Notes: a model not told the origin generated them from the sequence alone. A stretch of DNA of 52,500 nt from Symbiodinium natans (GCA_905221605.1 CAJNDS010000619.1:1-52500); one strand, 5' to 3'; shown: positions 1 to 10,082, numbered from the stretch's first letter. Translations and numbers: made by a program.

Positions 1-440
1 CCCAAGAATATAGAATCACAATAGATGAATAAGAACGTAAATGATCCCAATAAGACCAAAGAATACAAATATTCCTTATCTATAATAAATTAATTTCTAT
101 TCAAATATTTCCCTCAATCGTAGAATAGATCAAAGCCTACATTAGGGATCCATCCCAATATCAAAAATTAAGAGGTCCTTCCAAATATATAATCATTGTC
201 CTATTTAATTCCATGAAATAACTTATTCTTTTCCAAAAAATAAACATTTTTCGTTTCAAATACTATATGAAAATATCAATTGAGCCCACGATAATTATGA
301 AGATGAAAATAAAACTAGACGAACTTCTTGGATTCAAAAAAAAGAAAATAGAATAATATGAATTATTCATATCTCGTGAACAAATATAACAAAAAATTCC
401 CTAAAGTTCCCGAAAGGCACGGCGAACGGCCCTGTGGGGA
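1..440. other. AT-rich segment of unknown origin
   Basis: By eye this stretch is roughly 30% GC, against about half GC for the rest of the window. It holds no long open frame and none of the telomere-like heptamers that pepper everything else. The composition changes within tens of bases near 410-440. It could be an organelle-derived insertion, an AT-rich intron or intergenic island, or foreign or contaminating sequence. I do not recognise a gene in it. Confidence 0.5.
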
Positions 441-487
441 CGGGTGTTTAAAATTCTTGTGTCATGTAGAGGCCTTAATTTCTTTCG

Positions 488-560
488 GATTTTTAGGGTT
501 CTTATGACAGTATAATCACCAAGGACCATAAGGGAATGATATTAGTAACTATACCGAGCC
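488..560. repeat. MITE-like dispersed element, family D, copy 1
   Basis: The reverse complement of this segment aligns with 15,014-15,095. Shared pieces include TTACTAATA, ATTCCCTT and ATTATACT in the same order and spacing. The two copies therefore lie in opposite orientations about 14.5 kb apart. No coding capacity is visible. It is a short non-autonomous dispersed repeat by inference. Confidence 0.5.
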
Positions 561-854
561 CTTTATTCCACGCCTCTTTTTGTCTCGCCACATGATTCGA
601 AAAGACACATGTGCCGCAACTGTACATTCGCAGCGGCTGACTCATACACCCAACTCTGTACACACGACTTGGCCGACTTGTCTGCTGCGCGAGCATTTGA
701 ACCACCTTTGTAGGGTGTGGGGTTCGGGGCTTCAAGCTTCGGATATCGGTATTTTGGGGTTTTGGGTTTCCGGCCTTGGGTCCAGAAAGCTGAAGCTTTG
801 GGCAGCGGGCTGAAGCTTGGAGGTGTCGGGTTTAAGACTCCAGGCTGAGGGTCA

Positions 855-1103
855 ATGGGGAAACTTGTCTCAGGACTGCTGCTTGCGCTGCAGTTGCACG
901 CAGATCCTTCAGTCACATTCGAGCAAACGCCAGCTAGTGTCGTTGGGGGAGATGGTCGTGGGCGTGTAAAACGAGATGAAGCAGATGTTGCCATGGCAGT
1001 GGCAAAGGAATTCTCCACGTTGCGCAAGACTTTCCAGTGTCACGCTGTCCTCCCAAGTGCGAGCGCTTTACTCGGACCTTCCAAGGTAGCTTTAGGATCT
1101 TAG
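855..1103 (+). CDS. Possible small protein or first exon with signal-like start
   Basis: An ATG-started frame of 82 codons. The first ~17 residues (MGKLVSGLLLALQLHADP) look like a short secretory signal: a lysine, a leucine-rich core, then a polar stretch. The remainder is mixed and partly charged, with no motif I recognise. An opposing minus-strand frame (563-1,027) is also open, so the openness alone is weak evidence. It may be a first exon, a chance frame or a gene fragment. Unique sequence between 561 and 855 and between 1,104 and 1,188 shows nothing else. Confidence 0.2.
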   Translation: MGKLVSGLLLALQLHADPSVTFEQTPASVVGGDGRGRVKRDEADVAMAVAKEFSTLRKTFQCHAVLPSASALLGPSKVALGS

Positions 1104-1185
1104 AGCATAGAAGTTACATCCAAACAGGACAAATATGACAAGCCTCGCAGAAATCAAAGAAACAGCAACAAAATTACTTTACTTC

Positions 1186-1346
1186 GAACATCCCCTCCAG
1201 GGAGTCTCTGGGGATGCTCTGGGATACTTTGGGGTTGGGCGCTCCAGGGAGTCCCTGGAGATGCTCTGGGGACACTCTGGGGCTGGGGAGTCTCTGGGGA
1301 TACTCTAGGGTTGGGCACTCCAGGCAGTTGCTGGGGATGCTCTACC
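1186..1346. repeat. Minisatellite with conserved left flank, copy 1
   Basis: Imperfect 25-40 bp tandem units built from CTCTGGGG, TTGGG, GCACTCCAGG and GAGTCTCTGG. The array is entered through a TTTACTTCGAACATCCCC flank. The same flank (TTTACTTTGAACATCCCC) leads into the same kind of array at 36,352-36,642, so flank and array move or are conserved as one unit. Confidence 0.7.
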
Positions 1347-1387
1347 ATAACCCCAAAGCCTAAACCCGGAACCCTTTGTGAGCAAAA

Positions 1388-1426
1388 CCCTAAACCCTAA
1401 ATCCTAAATCCTAAACCCTAACTCTC
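1388..1426 (-). repeat. Telomere-like block, CCCTAAA orientation
   Basis: Four to five CCCTAAA heptamers, two of them degenerate (CCTAAAT). The strand given is that of the G-rich TTTAGGG motif. Confidence 0.8.
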
Positions 1427-2106
1427 AAGCATTTTGTCCTTTTCACCGTTCATGGGACGCACTTGGCGGAAAATCTCCCGCTGGCCATTGCCTTCCAGAA
1501 GCTTTCCATATCCATCCTGACTCTTTTTTAGAATGCCCCTTAAAAAACCTCTGAAAAGTATTCCTGTGTATGATTCTCTTGAACCCAATAAGAGAAAATA
1601 CAACATTTCCGAAGGGCCAGCCTAGTTTATGTTTGTAAGTTAGGGTTCAGGTTTCTGAGGAACTTGTTGTTTACGTTGTCTCTCAGCAGCTTCCTAAGGA
1701 GCTCTTTTCCTGACTCGAAACCTCAATCCCTGAACCTCTCCCCTGCAAGAACTCAAGGCTTAAGACTTTAGGCGTTAGCGTTGCGAAATCTGAGGCCGTT
1801 CGAAAACCCTAAGCCTTCAGGGCGCAACAATTGGGCTCAATGCCTTGGGGATACATCCTACCCTGAACAGAAAGGCGGCTCAGAAATCAGGGTCTGCAGT
1901 AGTAAATACCCTGAAGCTGCACAAGCCACCATAAACCTTGCAACGTTTCCGTAAACACTACTAATGAATTCAACCTATGCTTCATCCCATACCTGACTCC
2001 GAACCTGCGAGGCGAGCAACTGAAGGCCCTGCAGAGGCAGAAGCCCTACAAATTTGACAACGTAACCCATTGCCCCAAACACTCCCGCCATAGCCCCAAA
2101 CCCCAA
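1427..2106. other. No gene recognised
   Basis: Unique sequence with isolated degenerate telomere heptamers (near 1,637, 1,806 and 2,085). A minus frame at 1,418-1,606 is open for 62 codons but has no recognisable content and runs into the neighbouring CCCTAAA block. I see no RNA gene or clear repeat. Confidence 0.4.
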
Positions 2107-2136
2107 CCCTAAACCCTAAACCCTAAACCCTAAAAG
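2107..2136 (-). repeat. Telomere-like block, CCCTAAA orientation
   Basis: Four perfect CCCTAAA units. They form the left boundary of the exon-like fragment 2,134-2,275. Confidence 0.9.
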
Positions 2137-2275
2137 AAAGCGAGTGTAGGGGAGCTGGGCGTCCGCGTAGCAGATGTAGAGACCCGGCAGCTTTTCAGAC
2201 TCGAACTTCACTCCCTCTTCCAGGATGTGCATGATCCAGGCAGTTTGGTCCTCGTTCAGCGGGTAGGGTTGGTTG
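2134..2275 (-). pseudogene. Exon-like fragment cut by telomere-like repeats
   Basis: The minus strand reads an uninterrupted, protein-like peptide of about 46 residues, including NEDQTAWIMHILEEG, KLPGLYICYADA and QLPYTRFL. Codon third positions are mostly G or C, as expected of coding DNA here. The 5' edge could be a splice acceptor (GTGAG then C at 2,275). On its 3' side the reading frame passes straight into CCCTAAA units and gains a GFRV tail, which is what TTTAGGG repeats encode. A (TTTAGGG)n block lies on the other side at 2,418. I do not recognise the family. I call it a displaced or truncated exon; a genuine terminal exon is the alternative. Confidence 0.4.
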
Positions 2276-2417
2276 CTCACATGGTCAGAACTACCTATAT
2301 AAACCTCAAGAGTATGCAAATGAACGGTTCTTCTATTTTTTACATAGTTTGGGGGTTCATGTTTTAGGATCAGGAGTGGCGTCCAGGGCTCAGGTCGGCG
2401 CCTAAACATCGAAAAAT

Positions 2418-2490
2418 GGGTTTAGGGTTTAGGGTTTAGGGTTTAGGGTTTAGGGTTTAGGGTTTAGGGTTTAGGGTTTAGGGTTTAGGG
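2418..2490 (+). repeat. Telomere-like array, TTTAGGG orientation
   Basis: About ten near-perfect TTTAGGG heptamers in a row. The array is interstitial, with unique sequence on both sides. Confidence 0.95.
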
Positions 2491-2696
2491 AGACATACGA
2501 CTCAGACACCCAGAAAGTCCTGCTAGTCCCCTATCCCTCGTTCCTTCAGCGCTTTCGACTAGTGTTTTGGGGAGCTTTGCACCACAAACATTATTGGACC
2601 ATCAATACTCTACATCTTTTTGTCATCTCTAGCTAGAATCATATGCATCTACACATACATGTAAATAACTATATCGCCTATATCATATACAATAAA

Positions 2697-2868
2697 CACG
2701 GAACCTCAAGGGCCACGAGTACTAATTCTGAGGCCCCAGCCCTGGTGCTCCGGAGCGTGTCGCCAGCACGTGCTGTCGAGGAGAGGCCGTACCCCCGCGT
2801 GAAATCAGCTCGGCCGTCGTGCAGTGTCAAAGTCCGGAAGCGAATTCGGCGAACCTCCCATCGCAAAG
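2697..2868 (-). pseudogene. Exon-like fragment abutting a telomere-like block
   Basis: A minus-strand open frame of about 57 codons (with pieces such as RRIRFRTLTLHDGRADF and YGLSSTARAGDTLRS) that is G/C-rich at third positions. The fragment stops within a few bases of a degenerate TTTAGGG run at 2,870-2,897. The peptide is arginine-rich and not recognised. A plus-strand frame is open over the same bases, so the coding direction is uncertain. Confidence 0.25.
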
Positions 2869-2869
2869 T

Positions 2870-2897
2870 AGGGTTCAGGGTTTAGGGTTTAGGGTTA
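2870..2897 (+). repeat. Telomere-like block
   Basis: Three to four TTTAGGG-type heptamers, the first degenerate. Confidence 0.8.
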
Positions 2898-3901
2898 AGC
2901 TTTGAGTGTTGAGGGCCTATTGTTAGGGTTTGGAATCCTAGGGTTCGAATCTCAGGGATTCTGATTTCAGGGTTTTGGGTTGTCAGGAATTTTCGTGAAC
3001 CCCACACATGTCAAAAAGAACGCATTTATTAATTGTATTTGCCCGCGGTAGAATTTCAAGCCTTGCAAAATATCATTCCCAGCGCGCTTCGTTCACACTC
3101 ATTGCCCGTGAAATAATATTATTGTATCCTTGTTCCGCGGGCATAATTAATCAAGTGAACGTCCCAACCGCGGAGCCACAGGAAAAGATACGATTATATG
3201 TTATCAGGACTAAACAACAAATAGTAACCAAAGGCGAAGACAAAGAGAGAAGAGAGCACCATTAACTTATTATAAAGGGGGTGAAGCGTATGAACCAATT
3301 GATAAGGAAGTGAGTGACCGAACGAACGACCGCATGAAATTAGTGAAGTAGCCAGCGAAAAAAATAGTGTACAAAAGACCTTATAAAACGCACGTTAATA
3401 ATGGGGCCTTTAGTAGTACAAAGTATAAATCTAATCATGAAAGGCCCCAAAAACATCAACCTTTGGGGGGTAGGCCCCAGTCCCAAAACCCCTACACTCC
3501 CCCACATGTGTGGGAAACCGGAAGCAGCATGATTAAGGTATAGGGTTTAGGGTCTAGGATTCCAGGTTTAGGCTTTAGGCTTCAGGGATCAAAATCCAAA
3601 GGGCATTGGTCCGAACGAAGGTGAGCTCCGTGTCCCCTTCGAGGAGATCCCCCAAGAGCGCGTGGTTCGGCCGCAGGGTCTCACTCCCGCGGATCAGATT
3701 CAACGCCGCTGAGTTCGCCCCGACCTAGCTAGGGAGGGCTTTCTCTTTTTTTGTTTTTGTTTTCTTCTTCTGGGGTTGGGGGGGGGGGGGGGGTGGGCAG
3801 GGGGGAGGAGTAGCGGTTTATAAGGTCTAACTCCAGGACCATGGCATGGTTGCAAGCAGTGTTGCACTATAGCTGTAAATGCCTACAACTTGGTAACCCT
3901 A
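2898..3901. other. No gene recognised; locally lower GC
   Basis: 3,000-3,440 is visibly more AT-rich than its surroundings and has an 85-codon plus frame (3,008-3,265) without recognisable content. 3,540-3,580 has degenerate telomere heptamers. A pure G run lies at about 3,779-3,793. Nothing else can be supported. Confidence 0.4.
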
Positions 3902-3960
3902 AAGACCCATGTGCACACATGTGTCTATAAGAGGTTCCCATATAGTAGCTTTAAGGCCCT
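3902..3960. repeat. MITE-like element, family B, partial copy
   Basis: Shares the core GAGGTTCCCATA...AGTAGCTTTA(A/G)GGCCC and an outer GACCCATGTG end with the fuller copies at 30,420-30,526 and 31,466-31,558. One end is missing or degenerate. Confidence 0.5.
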
Positions 3961-4019
3961 GAACCCTAAACGCTAAACCCTAAGCCCTGAGCCCTAAACC
4001 CTATAAACCCTAAACCCTA
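3958..4019 (-). repeat. Telomere-like block, CCCTAAA orientation
   Basis: Degenerate CCCTAAA/CCCTGAG/CCCTATAAA units that end exactly where the 34-bp satellite begins. Confidence 0.8.
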
Positions 4020-5276
4020 GCGGACGAGACCGTGACGGCCAAAAACAGTAGAAGCGGATCAGACCGTGACGGCCAAAAAAAATAGAAGCGGACGAGACCG
4101 TGACAGCCAAAACCCGTAGAAGCAGACGAGACCGTGGCGGCCAATGACAGTAGAAGCGGACGAGACCGTGACAGCCCAAAACAGTAGAAGCGTACGAGAC
4201 CGTGACAGCCGAAAGCAGTAGAAGCGGACGAGATCGTGACAGCCAAAAACAAGTAGAAGCGGACGAGACCGTGACAGCCAAAAAAAGTAGAAGCAGACGA
4301 GACCATGACAGCCAAAAACAGTAGAAGCGGACGAGACCGTTAAAGCCAAAAACAGCAGAAGCGGACGAGACCGTGACAGCCAAAAACAGTACAGGCGGAC
4401 GAGACCGTGACAGTAGAACCGGACGAGACCGTGACAGCCCAAAACAGTAGAAGCGGACGAGACCGTGACAGCCCAAAATAGTAGAAGGGGACGAGACCGT
4501 GACGGCCGAAAGCAGTATAGAAGCGGACGAGACCGTGACAGCCAATAACAGTAGAAGCGGACAGCCAAAATTACCAGAAGCGGACAAGACCGTGACAGCC
4601 TAAAAAAGTAGAAGCGGACGAGACCGTGACGGCCAAAAACAATGGAAGCGGACAAGACCGTAGCGGCCAATGACAGTAGAATCGGACGAGACCGTGACAG
4701 CCAAAAACAGTAGAAGCGGACGAGACTGTGACGGCCAATAACAGTAGAAGCGGCCGAGCCCGTGACGGCCAAAAACAAGTAGAAGCGGACGAGACCGTGA
4801 CAGCCTAAGACCATAGAAGCAGACGAGACCGTGACAGCCAAAAACAGCAAAAGCGCACGAGACCGTGACAGCCAAAAACAGTAGAAGCGGACGAGACCGT
4901 GACAGCCTAAAACAATAGAAGCGGACGAGACCGTGACAGCCAAAAAATCGTAGAAGCGGACGAGACCGTGACAACCAAAAACCGTAGAAGCAGACGAGAC
5001 CGTGACAGCCTGTGACAGCCAAAAACACTAGAAGCGGACGAGACCGTGACAGCCTAAAACAATAGAAGCGGACGAGACCGTGACGGCCAAAAGCAATAGA
5101 AGCAGACGGGACCGTGACAGCCAAAAACACTAGAAGCGGACGAGACCGTGACAGCCAAAACCCGTAGAAGCAGACGAGACCGTGGCGGCCAATGACAGTA
5201 GAAGCGGACGAGACCGTGACAGCCAAAAACAGTAGACGCGGATGAGACCGTGACAGCCAAACAACAAGTAGAAGCC
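4020..5276 (-). repeat. 34-bp satellite array, stop-free in three minus frames
   Basis: About 36-38 imperfect units with plus-strand consensus pieces GCGGACGAGACCGTGAC, (A/G)GCCAAAAACA and GTAGAA. Units are mostly 33-36 bp. Read on the minus strand the unit has no stop in any frame. It encodes in rotation peptides such as GCHGLVRFY, LAVTVSSAS and WLSRSRPLL. Since 34 is not a multiple of three, each frame cycles through all three peptides. Long minus frames here (for example 4,059-4,943 and 4,600-5,355) follow from the repeat and are not evidence of a gene. Confidence 0.9.
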
Positions 5277-5607
5277 GAAAGACTATCCAGCAAGGCTCGG
5301 GACCCCCCTTGAACCCAGAAGCTATGACTGACAGAACATGTGCAAGCAAATCCACTACTTAAAGCACAACCAAAGGCAATAAATGAAAAATGTCCGAAAA
5401 ACAAACCCAGGAATGACAATCCAGCAAGGCTCGGGACCCAGCGCCCCTCCGAATGATGATCCACCAAGGTTCGGGACCCTTGAGGTGTCAAATGATCTCT
5501 TAGAGACTAAGCCCCTTTGAGGGGGTCAAAAGGTCTAGCTCTCGAGGCTGGGCCCCCCTTGAGAAGTCAAAAACTCTGGCTCCTAAGGCTGCGCCAAGCT
5601 GCTCAAT
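5277..5607. repeat. Degenerate direct repeats after the satellite
   Basis: Three spaced copies of a 20-bp motif (ATCCAGCAAGGCTCGGGACC and variants) at about 5,286, 5,419 and 5,459. Related GGGGTCAAA...CTCGAGGCTGGGCCCC pieces occur at about 5,521-5,580. No gene recognised. Confidence 0.55.
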
Positions 5608-5818
5608 TGAGGGTCTTAGGGTTTAGGGTTTAGTGTTTGAGGGTTTAGGGCCTATAGGTTTTGGGGACTGAAACCACTTCATTGCCAGAATGAGGCACAA
5701 TCTGCAGGCTGATCAGTCTGATCAAGGCCGCAGCTGCACATTCGAATGACTCACATGCAATTTCTGTTTTTGTCTTGGGGGTTTAGGGTTTAGGGTTTAG
5801 GGTTTACGGTTTAGGGTT
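5608..5818 (+). repeat. Two telomere-like blocks around a short unique piece
   Basis: TTTAGGG units at 5,608-5,645 and 5,777-5,815 in the same orientation, separated by about 130 bp of unique sequence with no gene. Confidence 0.8.
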
Positions 5819-5879
5819 CCCCCCTCATGGTTTCATCGTCTGGCTGGTTCTTGGACAGAGTCTACCCCAAACCCGAAAT

Positions 5880-6200
5880 TCAACCTTACACTCAAAACCC
5901 TCACCCCCAAACCCCAAACCCCGAATCCTCGAAGCTCAAAAGCTTACACCCCAAACCCGAGACTCCTTACCTCTAATCCCCGAAACCCTAAACCTTAAGG
6001 GGGGGGGGGGGGGGGTTGGCTGTCAGGGGTTGAAAACCCCCGAAAGCCCGCCTGAAATGCAAGGGCCTTCTTCAGGCCGAAGAGAGTGTCGAATGGCTTA
6101 CACTCGAGCTTCAACACCTTGAGGGCTGAGGATTTCCGGTAGGTCCAGGGCTTTGGGTTTAGGGGTTTAGGTTTAGGGGTTTAGAGGTAGGGGTTAAGGG
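5880..6200. other. Degenerate telomere-like C-rich and G-rich stretches
   Basis: 5,880-5,995 is full of CCCAAACCC/CCCTAAA variants. A pure G run lies at about 6,000-6,014. 6,148-6,190 carries TTTAGGGG variants in the opposite orientation. No gene is seen in between. Confidence 0.6.
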
Positions 6201-6335
6201 CTCAGCGAGTTTGGGGTTCAGGGTTTTTGGGGTTTCGGGTCTGCTTCGGCGCTCACACTCATGTCTCCGGGCAAGGCATGTTCGTTGAGGTCTTCTTTGA
6301 GGTGATGCTGATGAGCTCCGCCTATATAAATAGGA

Positions 6336-6494
6336 ACATACATACATACATACATACACACACATACATACATACATACATACATACATACATACATACA
6401 TACATACATACATACATACATACATACAAGCATACAAGCATACATACATACATACATACATACATACATGCATACATACATACATACATACATA
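6336..6494. repeat. (CATA)n microsatellite
   Basis: About 160 bp of CATA tetranucleotides with a few CA and AAGCATA interruptions. It keeps several frames open (YVCM repeats on the minus strand), which are not genes. Confidence 0.95.
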
Positions 6495-6919
6495 AAGTAA
6501 ATAAACACATAAAGAAATAAAGAAAGAAATAGTCCGAGGTCCTCTGTCAGCTGAGGGGAGAGGTCCAAGCAAGATAGCAACCCATTTTCACTAGGAACAA
6601 CATGATCAGCAGCCTTTACGCATGTATGGATGCATTGCGTATGCATGCATGCCGGCGGGCACGCAGGTAGGTAGGTCTGTGGAGCTGTTGGATTGTATGC
6701 AAGTGCGCATCTTTCTGGCACTAAGGTATGCTTGCATGTAGATGTATGCAGAAAGCACATGAAGAGACAGGTGATTGATAGGTAGATTGAACAAGTAGGT
6801 ATGTCGGCAAACACATTTACATGCAGCAACCGTTGCCAAGCTGTGAGTACCCCCCCAAGTGCATACAATGGCAGCCTGAGAACGCCGAAGGTCCCTTCCG
6901 TTGCTGCTCTTCCTATGTG
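6495..6919. other. No gene recognised
   Basis: Unique sequence. Overlapping minus frames here (up to ~120 codons, partly running into the microsatellite) have irregular composition and no motif I know. Confidence 0.4.
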
Positions 6920-7013
6920 ATCTATACCCTTCTACTGGCAGTCCTTCATAGGGATTCAAATAGGGCGGTACCATAATCCTTTTTAAGGACTGTTAGCACA
7001 AGGCAACATCCCA
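6920..7013. repeat. MITE-like element, family A, copy 1 (degenerate left end)
   Basis: Right half TTTTTAAGGACTGTTAGCAC then CAACATCCCAA, internal GGTACCATAATCC, left half TTCTACTGGCAGTCC. These match 7,805-7,902 and 17,245-17,346 in order and spacing. The terminal inverted repeat has partly decayed on the left. Confidence 0.65.
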
Positions 7014-7804
7014 ACATTCTTGCTTCAAAGATGCACAAGATTAAACTTTCAGAGTACATAGCTACCAGACTGTAACAAGACAATAAGCTAAAGGTGAAGT
7101 CTGGAAACCTAAGCTTAAGTGGAATCTGCATGCACTGAACTGCGAAGGTGGAATCCTCGAGTTCATTCTTACGAGCTATTGTGTAAGGGTTTCCGGGTAC
7201 CTTCCTGGGGTCCTTATTATAAGAGGATCCTACTATTTGGGGATCTATATTGGGGGTCCCCTACTTTCGTAAACCCCCATGTAGGAGATGTGACAACACA
7301 GTGCCTGGGCTGGCTCCAGAGGCAAGCGGAGATGGGACAACAACCGCAGCCCACATCTTGCTCTTCTATACTGTAGGAGACAGCTTCTGATCAGGGTTCA
7401 CGGTGTAGGTTTAGGGTTTAGGGTTGAAAGCCTCGCGCCCAGCCCCTGAAACCTGAACCTCCAATGCCTGAAGCCCAGCGCCACCTCTTCTCCACTCATG
7501 TTGAAGATCGACACATTGAAAAGCGTCACCAACTCTCTTCTCTCTGCCTCCTCGCCTGGTTGCTGTGTTCCAGGCTGAGATGCTTCGGGTTCAAAGCCCT
7601 AAGCCCGAACCCCTAAAACCCTAAACCCTACATGGTCCACGTGCAGAAGAAGAGAGTGTCCATGGCTTAGGATTTGCCAGGGACGGTGCAAGGCGTCAAG
7701 CTTACAATTTGGGGCCCAAAAGGCTCGCGAGTCCAAACCTCGCGACCCGCAAAACTCGGCTGGGCAGAATCACGCCTTCCTCCTCAGCCTAATGGTTTAG
7801 GATT
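7014..7804. other. No gene recognised
   Basis: Contains degenerate family-B-like GGTCCTTATTATAAGAGG pieces at about 7,195-7,265, telomere heptamers at 7,403-7,425 (TTTAGGG) and 7,610-7,632 (CCCTAAA), and otherwise unique sequence without a supported gene. Confidence 0.4.
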
Positions 7805-7902
7805 TTGATGTTCCCCTTACACTAGCAGTCCATAGCAGGGATGACAATGGGGGATACTATAAGCCCCTTTAAGGACGGAGAGTACAAGGGGGAACATCCC
7901 AA
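7805..7902. repeat. MITE-like element, family A, copy 2
   Basis: 98 bp with inverted ends: TTTGATGTTCCCCTTACACT on the left against AGGGGGAACATCCCAA on the right. Interior AGCAGTCC ... GGATACTATAA ... TTTAAGGACGG matches copies 1 and 3. No coding capacity. Confidence 0.8.
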
Positions 7903-8640
7903 GTTTGGGATGCCATCGGAAAAAAAAACACCACCACAACTTCTTCAACAAAGCCGAAGTTGACCTTGGAGTCACCAATCTGGAAGTCCCAAACTCGTAG
8001 ACCCCTCAGCCGTCATCTCATAAACAAGCCCCAAGCGGCCTGTAAACCCTTCCCTCCACCCCAAAAAAAGTGCTGGAACTCTGAAACCCCAAAGGCCCGA
8101 AACGCTGAGACCCTTGAGCACAAAAAATTGCCAAACCCCGGAACCTGCCACTCCAAAGCATGCTCCCATGGCTCCAGTGCAGCTTCGTGCCCAGGGCAAG
8201 CGCTAAGGGTTTAGGGTTCAGAGACCTGAACAGGATCAGAAGGAACCCTAAGTGGGAGGCTATTCTTTCATGTTACAATGCCTCTGTGGTGGTATAGGGT
8301 TTAGGGCTTGTTGAACGATAGTGGGCGACCAACCGACCAACTCTGCTTGGAACTCAAAGGAACTGTGGAACCAGAGCTTCTGCGGCGAATGGAAGGCCCG
8401 ACTTCGAACTTTCAGGGGCCAAAGGCTGTCTTTTCTAATTCATTGTTGGGATAATAATAAACGTTTAATTTGTTATTCCTTATTGGGGTTAAGTACCCTT
8501 AAAAATGTAAACTGGTACCCAACTATGACTAAGTTTTTGTAGGGTTTGGCTGAGAACACTCAGCCCTAAGTAACCTGAACACTAAACCCTCAACCATAAA
8601 GGAAGGAAATCAAGCTCGGAGTGAACATTGCAGAGGAGGC
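7903..8640. other. No gene recognised
   Basis: Has an 84-codon plus frame (7,960-8,214) whose last codons fall in a TTTAGGG heptamer at 8,206, and a 73-codon plus frame at 8,321-8,542. Neither has recognisable motifs. 8,440-8,530 contains an AT-rich, partly palindromic stretch (TTGGGATAATAATAAAC ... TTGTTATTCC). Confidence 0.35.
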
Positions 8641-8849
8641 TCAGGACCCTTTAAACCCTAAGCCTAAACCCTAGACCTTCTGAGATTTAGGGAATGGTTT
8701 CTAAAGAGGCGGTTGGGGACGATTTGTACCTCAGTAGTAAAGGTAGCCCTAAGCTCGAATCTTTGGGGTTTCGGGTTTACGGTGTACCAGTCAGCAGCAC
8801 TGCACAAAATCAGGTGCAGCATGTGCAGTAGAGCTGCGGCGTTGACGTC

Positions 8850-9062
8850 GTGAAGTCGCGTGCCAAGCATCTACCGCACCGGGAGGTGGCTCTCGGCACG
8901 GGCGGCGTCATGGCGGCCCAAAAGAGTGGGGCCGCCCCTCGTCTCTGTAAGGTCCTGAAGCGTATTATAGCACATCATGGTGCCGAGCCTCACGAGAATG
9001 TTTCTGTGAAAGCGGCGGCGTATGTACGTGATCAGACCCTGTTGCAGATGCTCTGCATGTGA
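8850..9062 (+). CDS. Unrecognised 70-codon open frame
   Basis: A protein-like plus frame (pieces GVMAAQKSGAAPRLCKVL, IIAHHGAEPHENVSVKAAAY, VRDQTLLQMLCM) ending at a TGA. Alternating small and hydrophobic residues suggest a helical repeat, but no family can be named. It could be an exon, a fragment or chance. The rest of 8,641-9,690 has overlapping frames on both strands with no consistent gene model. Confidence 0.2.
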   Translation: MKSRAKHLPHREVALGTGGVMAAQKSGAAPRLCKVLKRIIAHHGAEPHENVSVKAAAYVRDQTLLQMLCM

Positions 9063-9719
9063 GACCAGCTAGACCAGTGCTGGGCTCTGGCAAGACGAAC
9101 AGCACGATGAAAACGGGTATCGCCCAGAGAGCATGATGCATTTCTCTCCATTTCTGTGGCGCAAGTGCATTGGCGCTCGCCGGACAGCATTTCTAGCTAC
9201 GTAGAGAACAGCCACTGACTTTGTGGTGTTGAGGATGAAGAAAATTGCAAACAAGGCATCAAAACATGCACCACTCCACCACGATAGCTGTTTCTTCGAG
9301 CGCACGTGCAGGTGTCGATGCAAGCCGGGATGTGCGTTCCACAGAATGCATAAGATATGCAGACCGTCTGAGTTTGGTAAAGGCACGTGTGTTTGCTCTG
9401 ACCTCGGTGCCCCAGTGTGCCCCTGGCAGAACAGCAAGTTGTCCCACTTCAAGATGCACCAAGATGCAGAGGCTGCTTGTCTCTGTCTCTAGCACTGCAT
9501 GTTCTTGCTTCTCTCCAATGTTGCTCCTCCAAGTCCTGTGCAAAAACGAGAACGGGCTTTGGGTCTTCCAGGGGATTACAAGCTGCTGCCCATCCCTGGG
9601 ACGCCAAAAGCAAATCTTTGGGGTCCGACAGCCGAGTAGGTCCATGAAAGCCTCAAAGCCTGTAAAAAAAGGCCCATCCCCAAGAAGGGCCCGCCCGACA
9701 CCCTAAACCCAATCCCCTC

Positions 9720-9925
9720 AGGCCCAACAAGGTGAGTGCATCGGGCCGCAACTGACCGTCATGTAAAACAAGTCGGTCCTGGATCAAGGAGTTCATCAAG
9801 GCCCTTGCAATTTTCTGCCTGAGAAGAACAATGGCATCCGCGTCTTCAGCTGACAGATATATGCATAGACATGCGGCAAGCTTTCTTGTGGAGCACAGAA
9901 CATCAACCTTCTCGTGAATGTTCAT
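9720..9925 (-). pseudogene. Exon-like fragment starting MNIHEKVDVLCS
   Basis: A minus frame opening with a true ATG at 9,925. It reads a soluble, helix-rich peptide: EKVDVLCSTRKLAACL, YLSAEDADAIVLLRQKI, ARALMNSLIQDRLVLHDGQL and RPDALTLL. Codons are natural-looking. After about 68 residues the frame runs into a degenerate telomere-like stretch (about 9,695-9,718) and becomes glycine/leucine filler. A 15-codon stretch on the plus strand at 10,757-10,801 encodes PEKVKVLCSATK, similar in protein and DNA, followed at once by a GTGAG donor-like sequence. Both are probably remnants of one gene family that I cannot name. Confidence 0.35.
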
Positions 9926-10013
9926 CTTCTCACCCAGTCTTCACGTGATAGACGGCTGCAAACAGCAGCCGTAAAGGCATCAAGCAGCAGCAGCCGCGCG
10001 TGCACGCGCATGC

Positions 10014-10050
10014 AGACACACACACACACACCCACCCACCCACCCACCCT

Positions 10051-10082
<32 letters not shown>

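Noticed and set aside
3265-3330. A bacterial-looking ribosome binding site and start (AAAGGGGGTGAAGCGTATG)
   Set aside because: The frame closes after seven codons and nothing around it is bacterial. Probably chance, though the lower GC of 3,000-3,440 is noted.
4059-4943. A 294-codon serine/leucine-rich protein gene
   Set aside because: Same reasoning: 34-bp units force the frame to rotate through three peptides, and all three are open because the unit lacks stops.
6218-6868. A 216-codon minus frame with YVCM repeats
   Set aside because: Half of it is the CATA microsatellite and the rest has no protein-like features.
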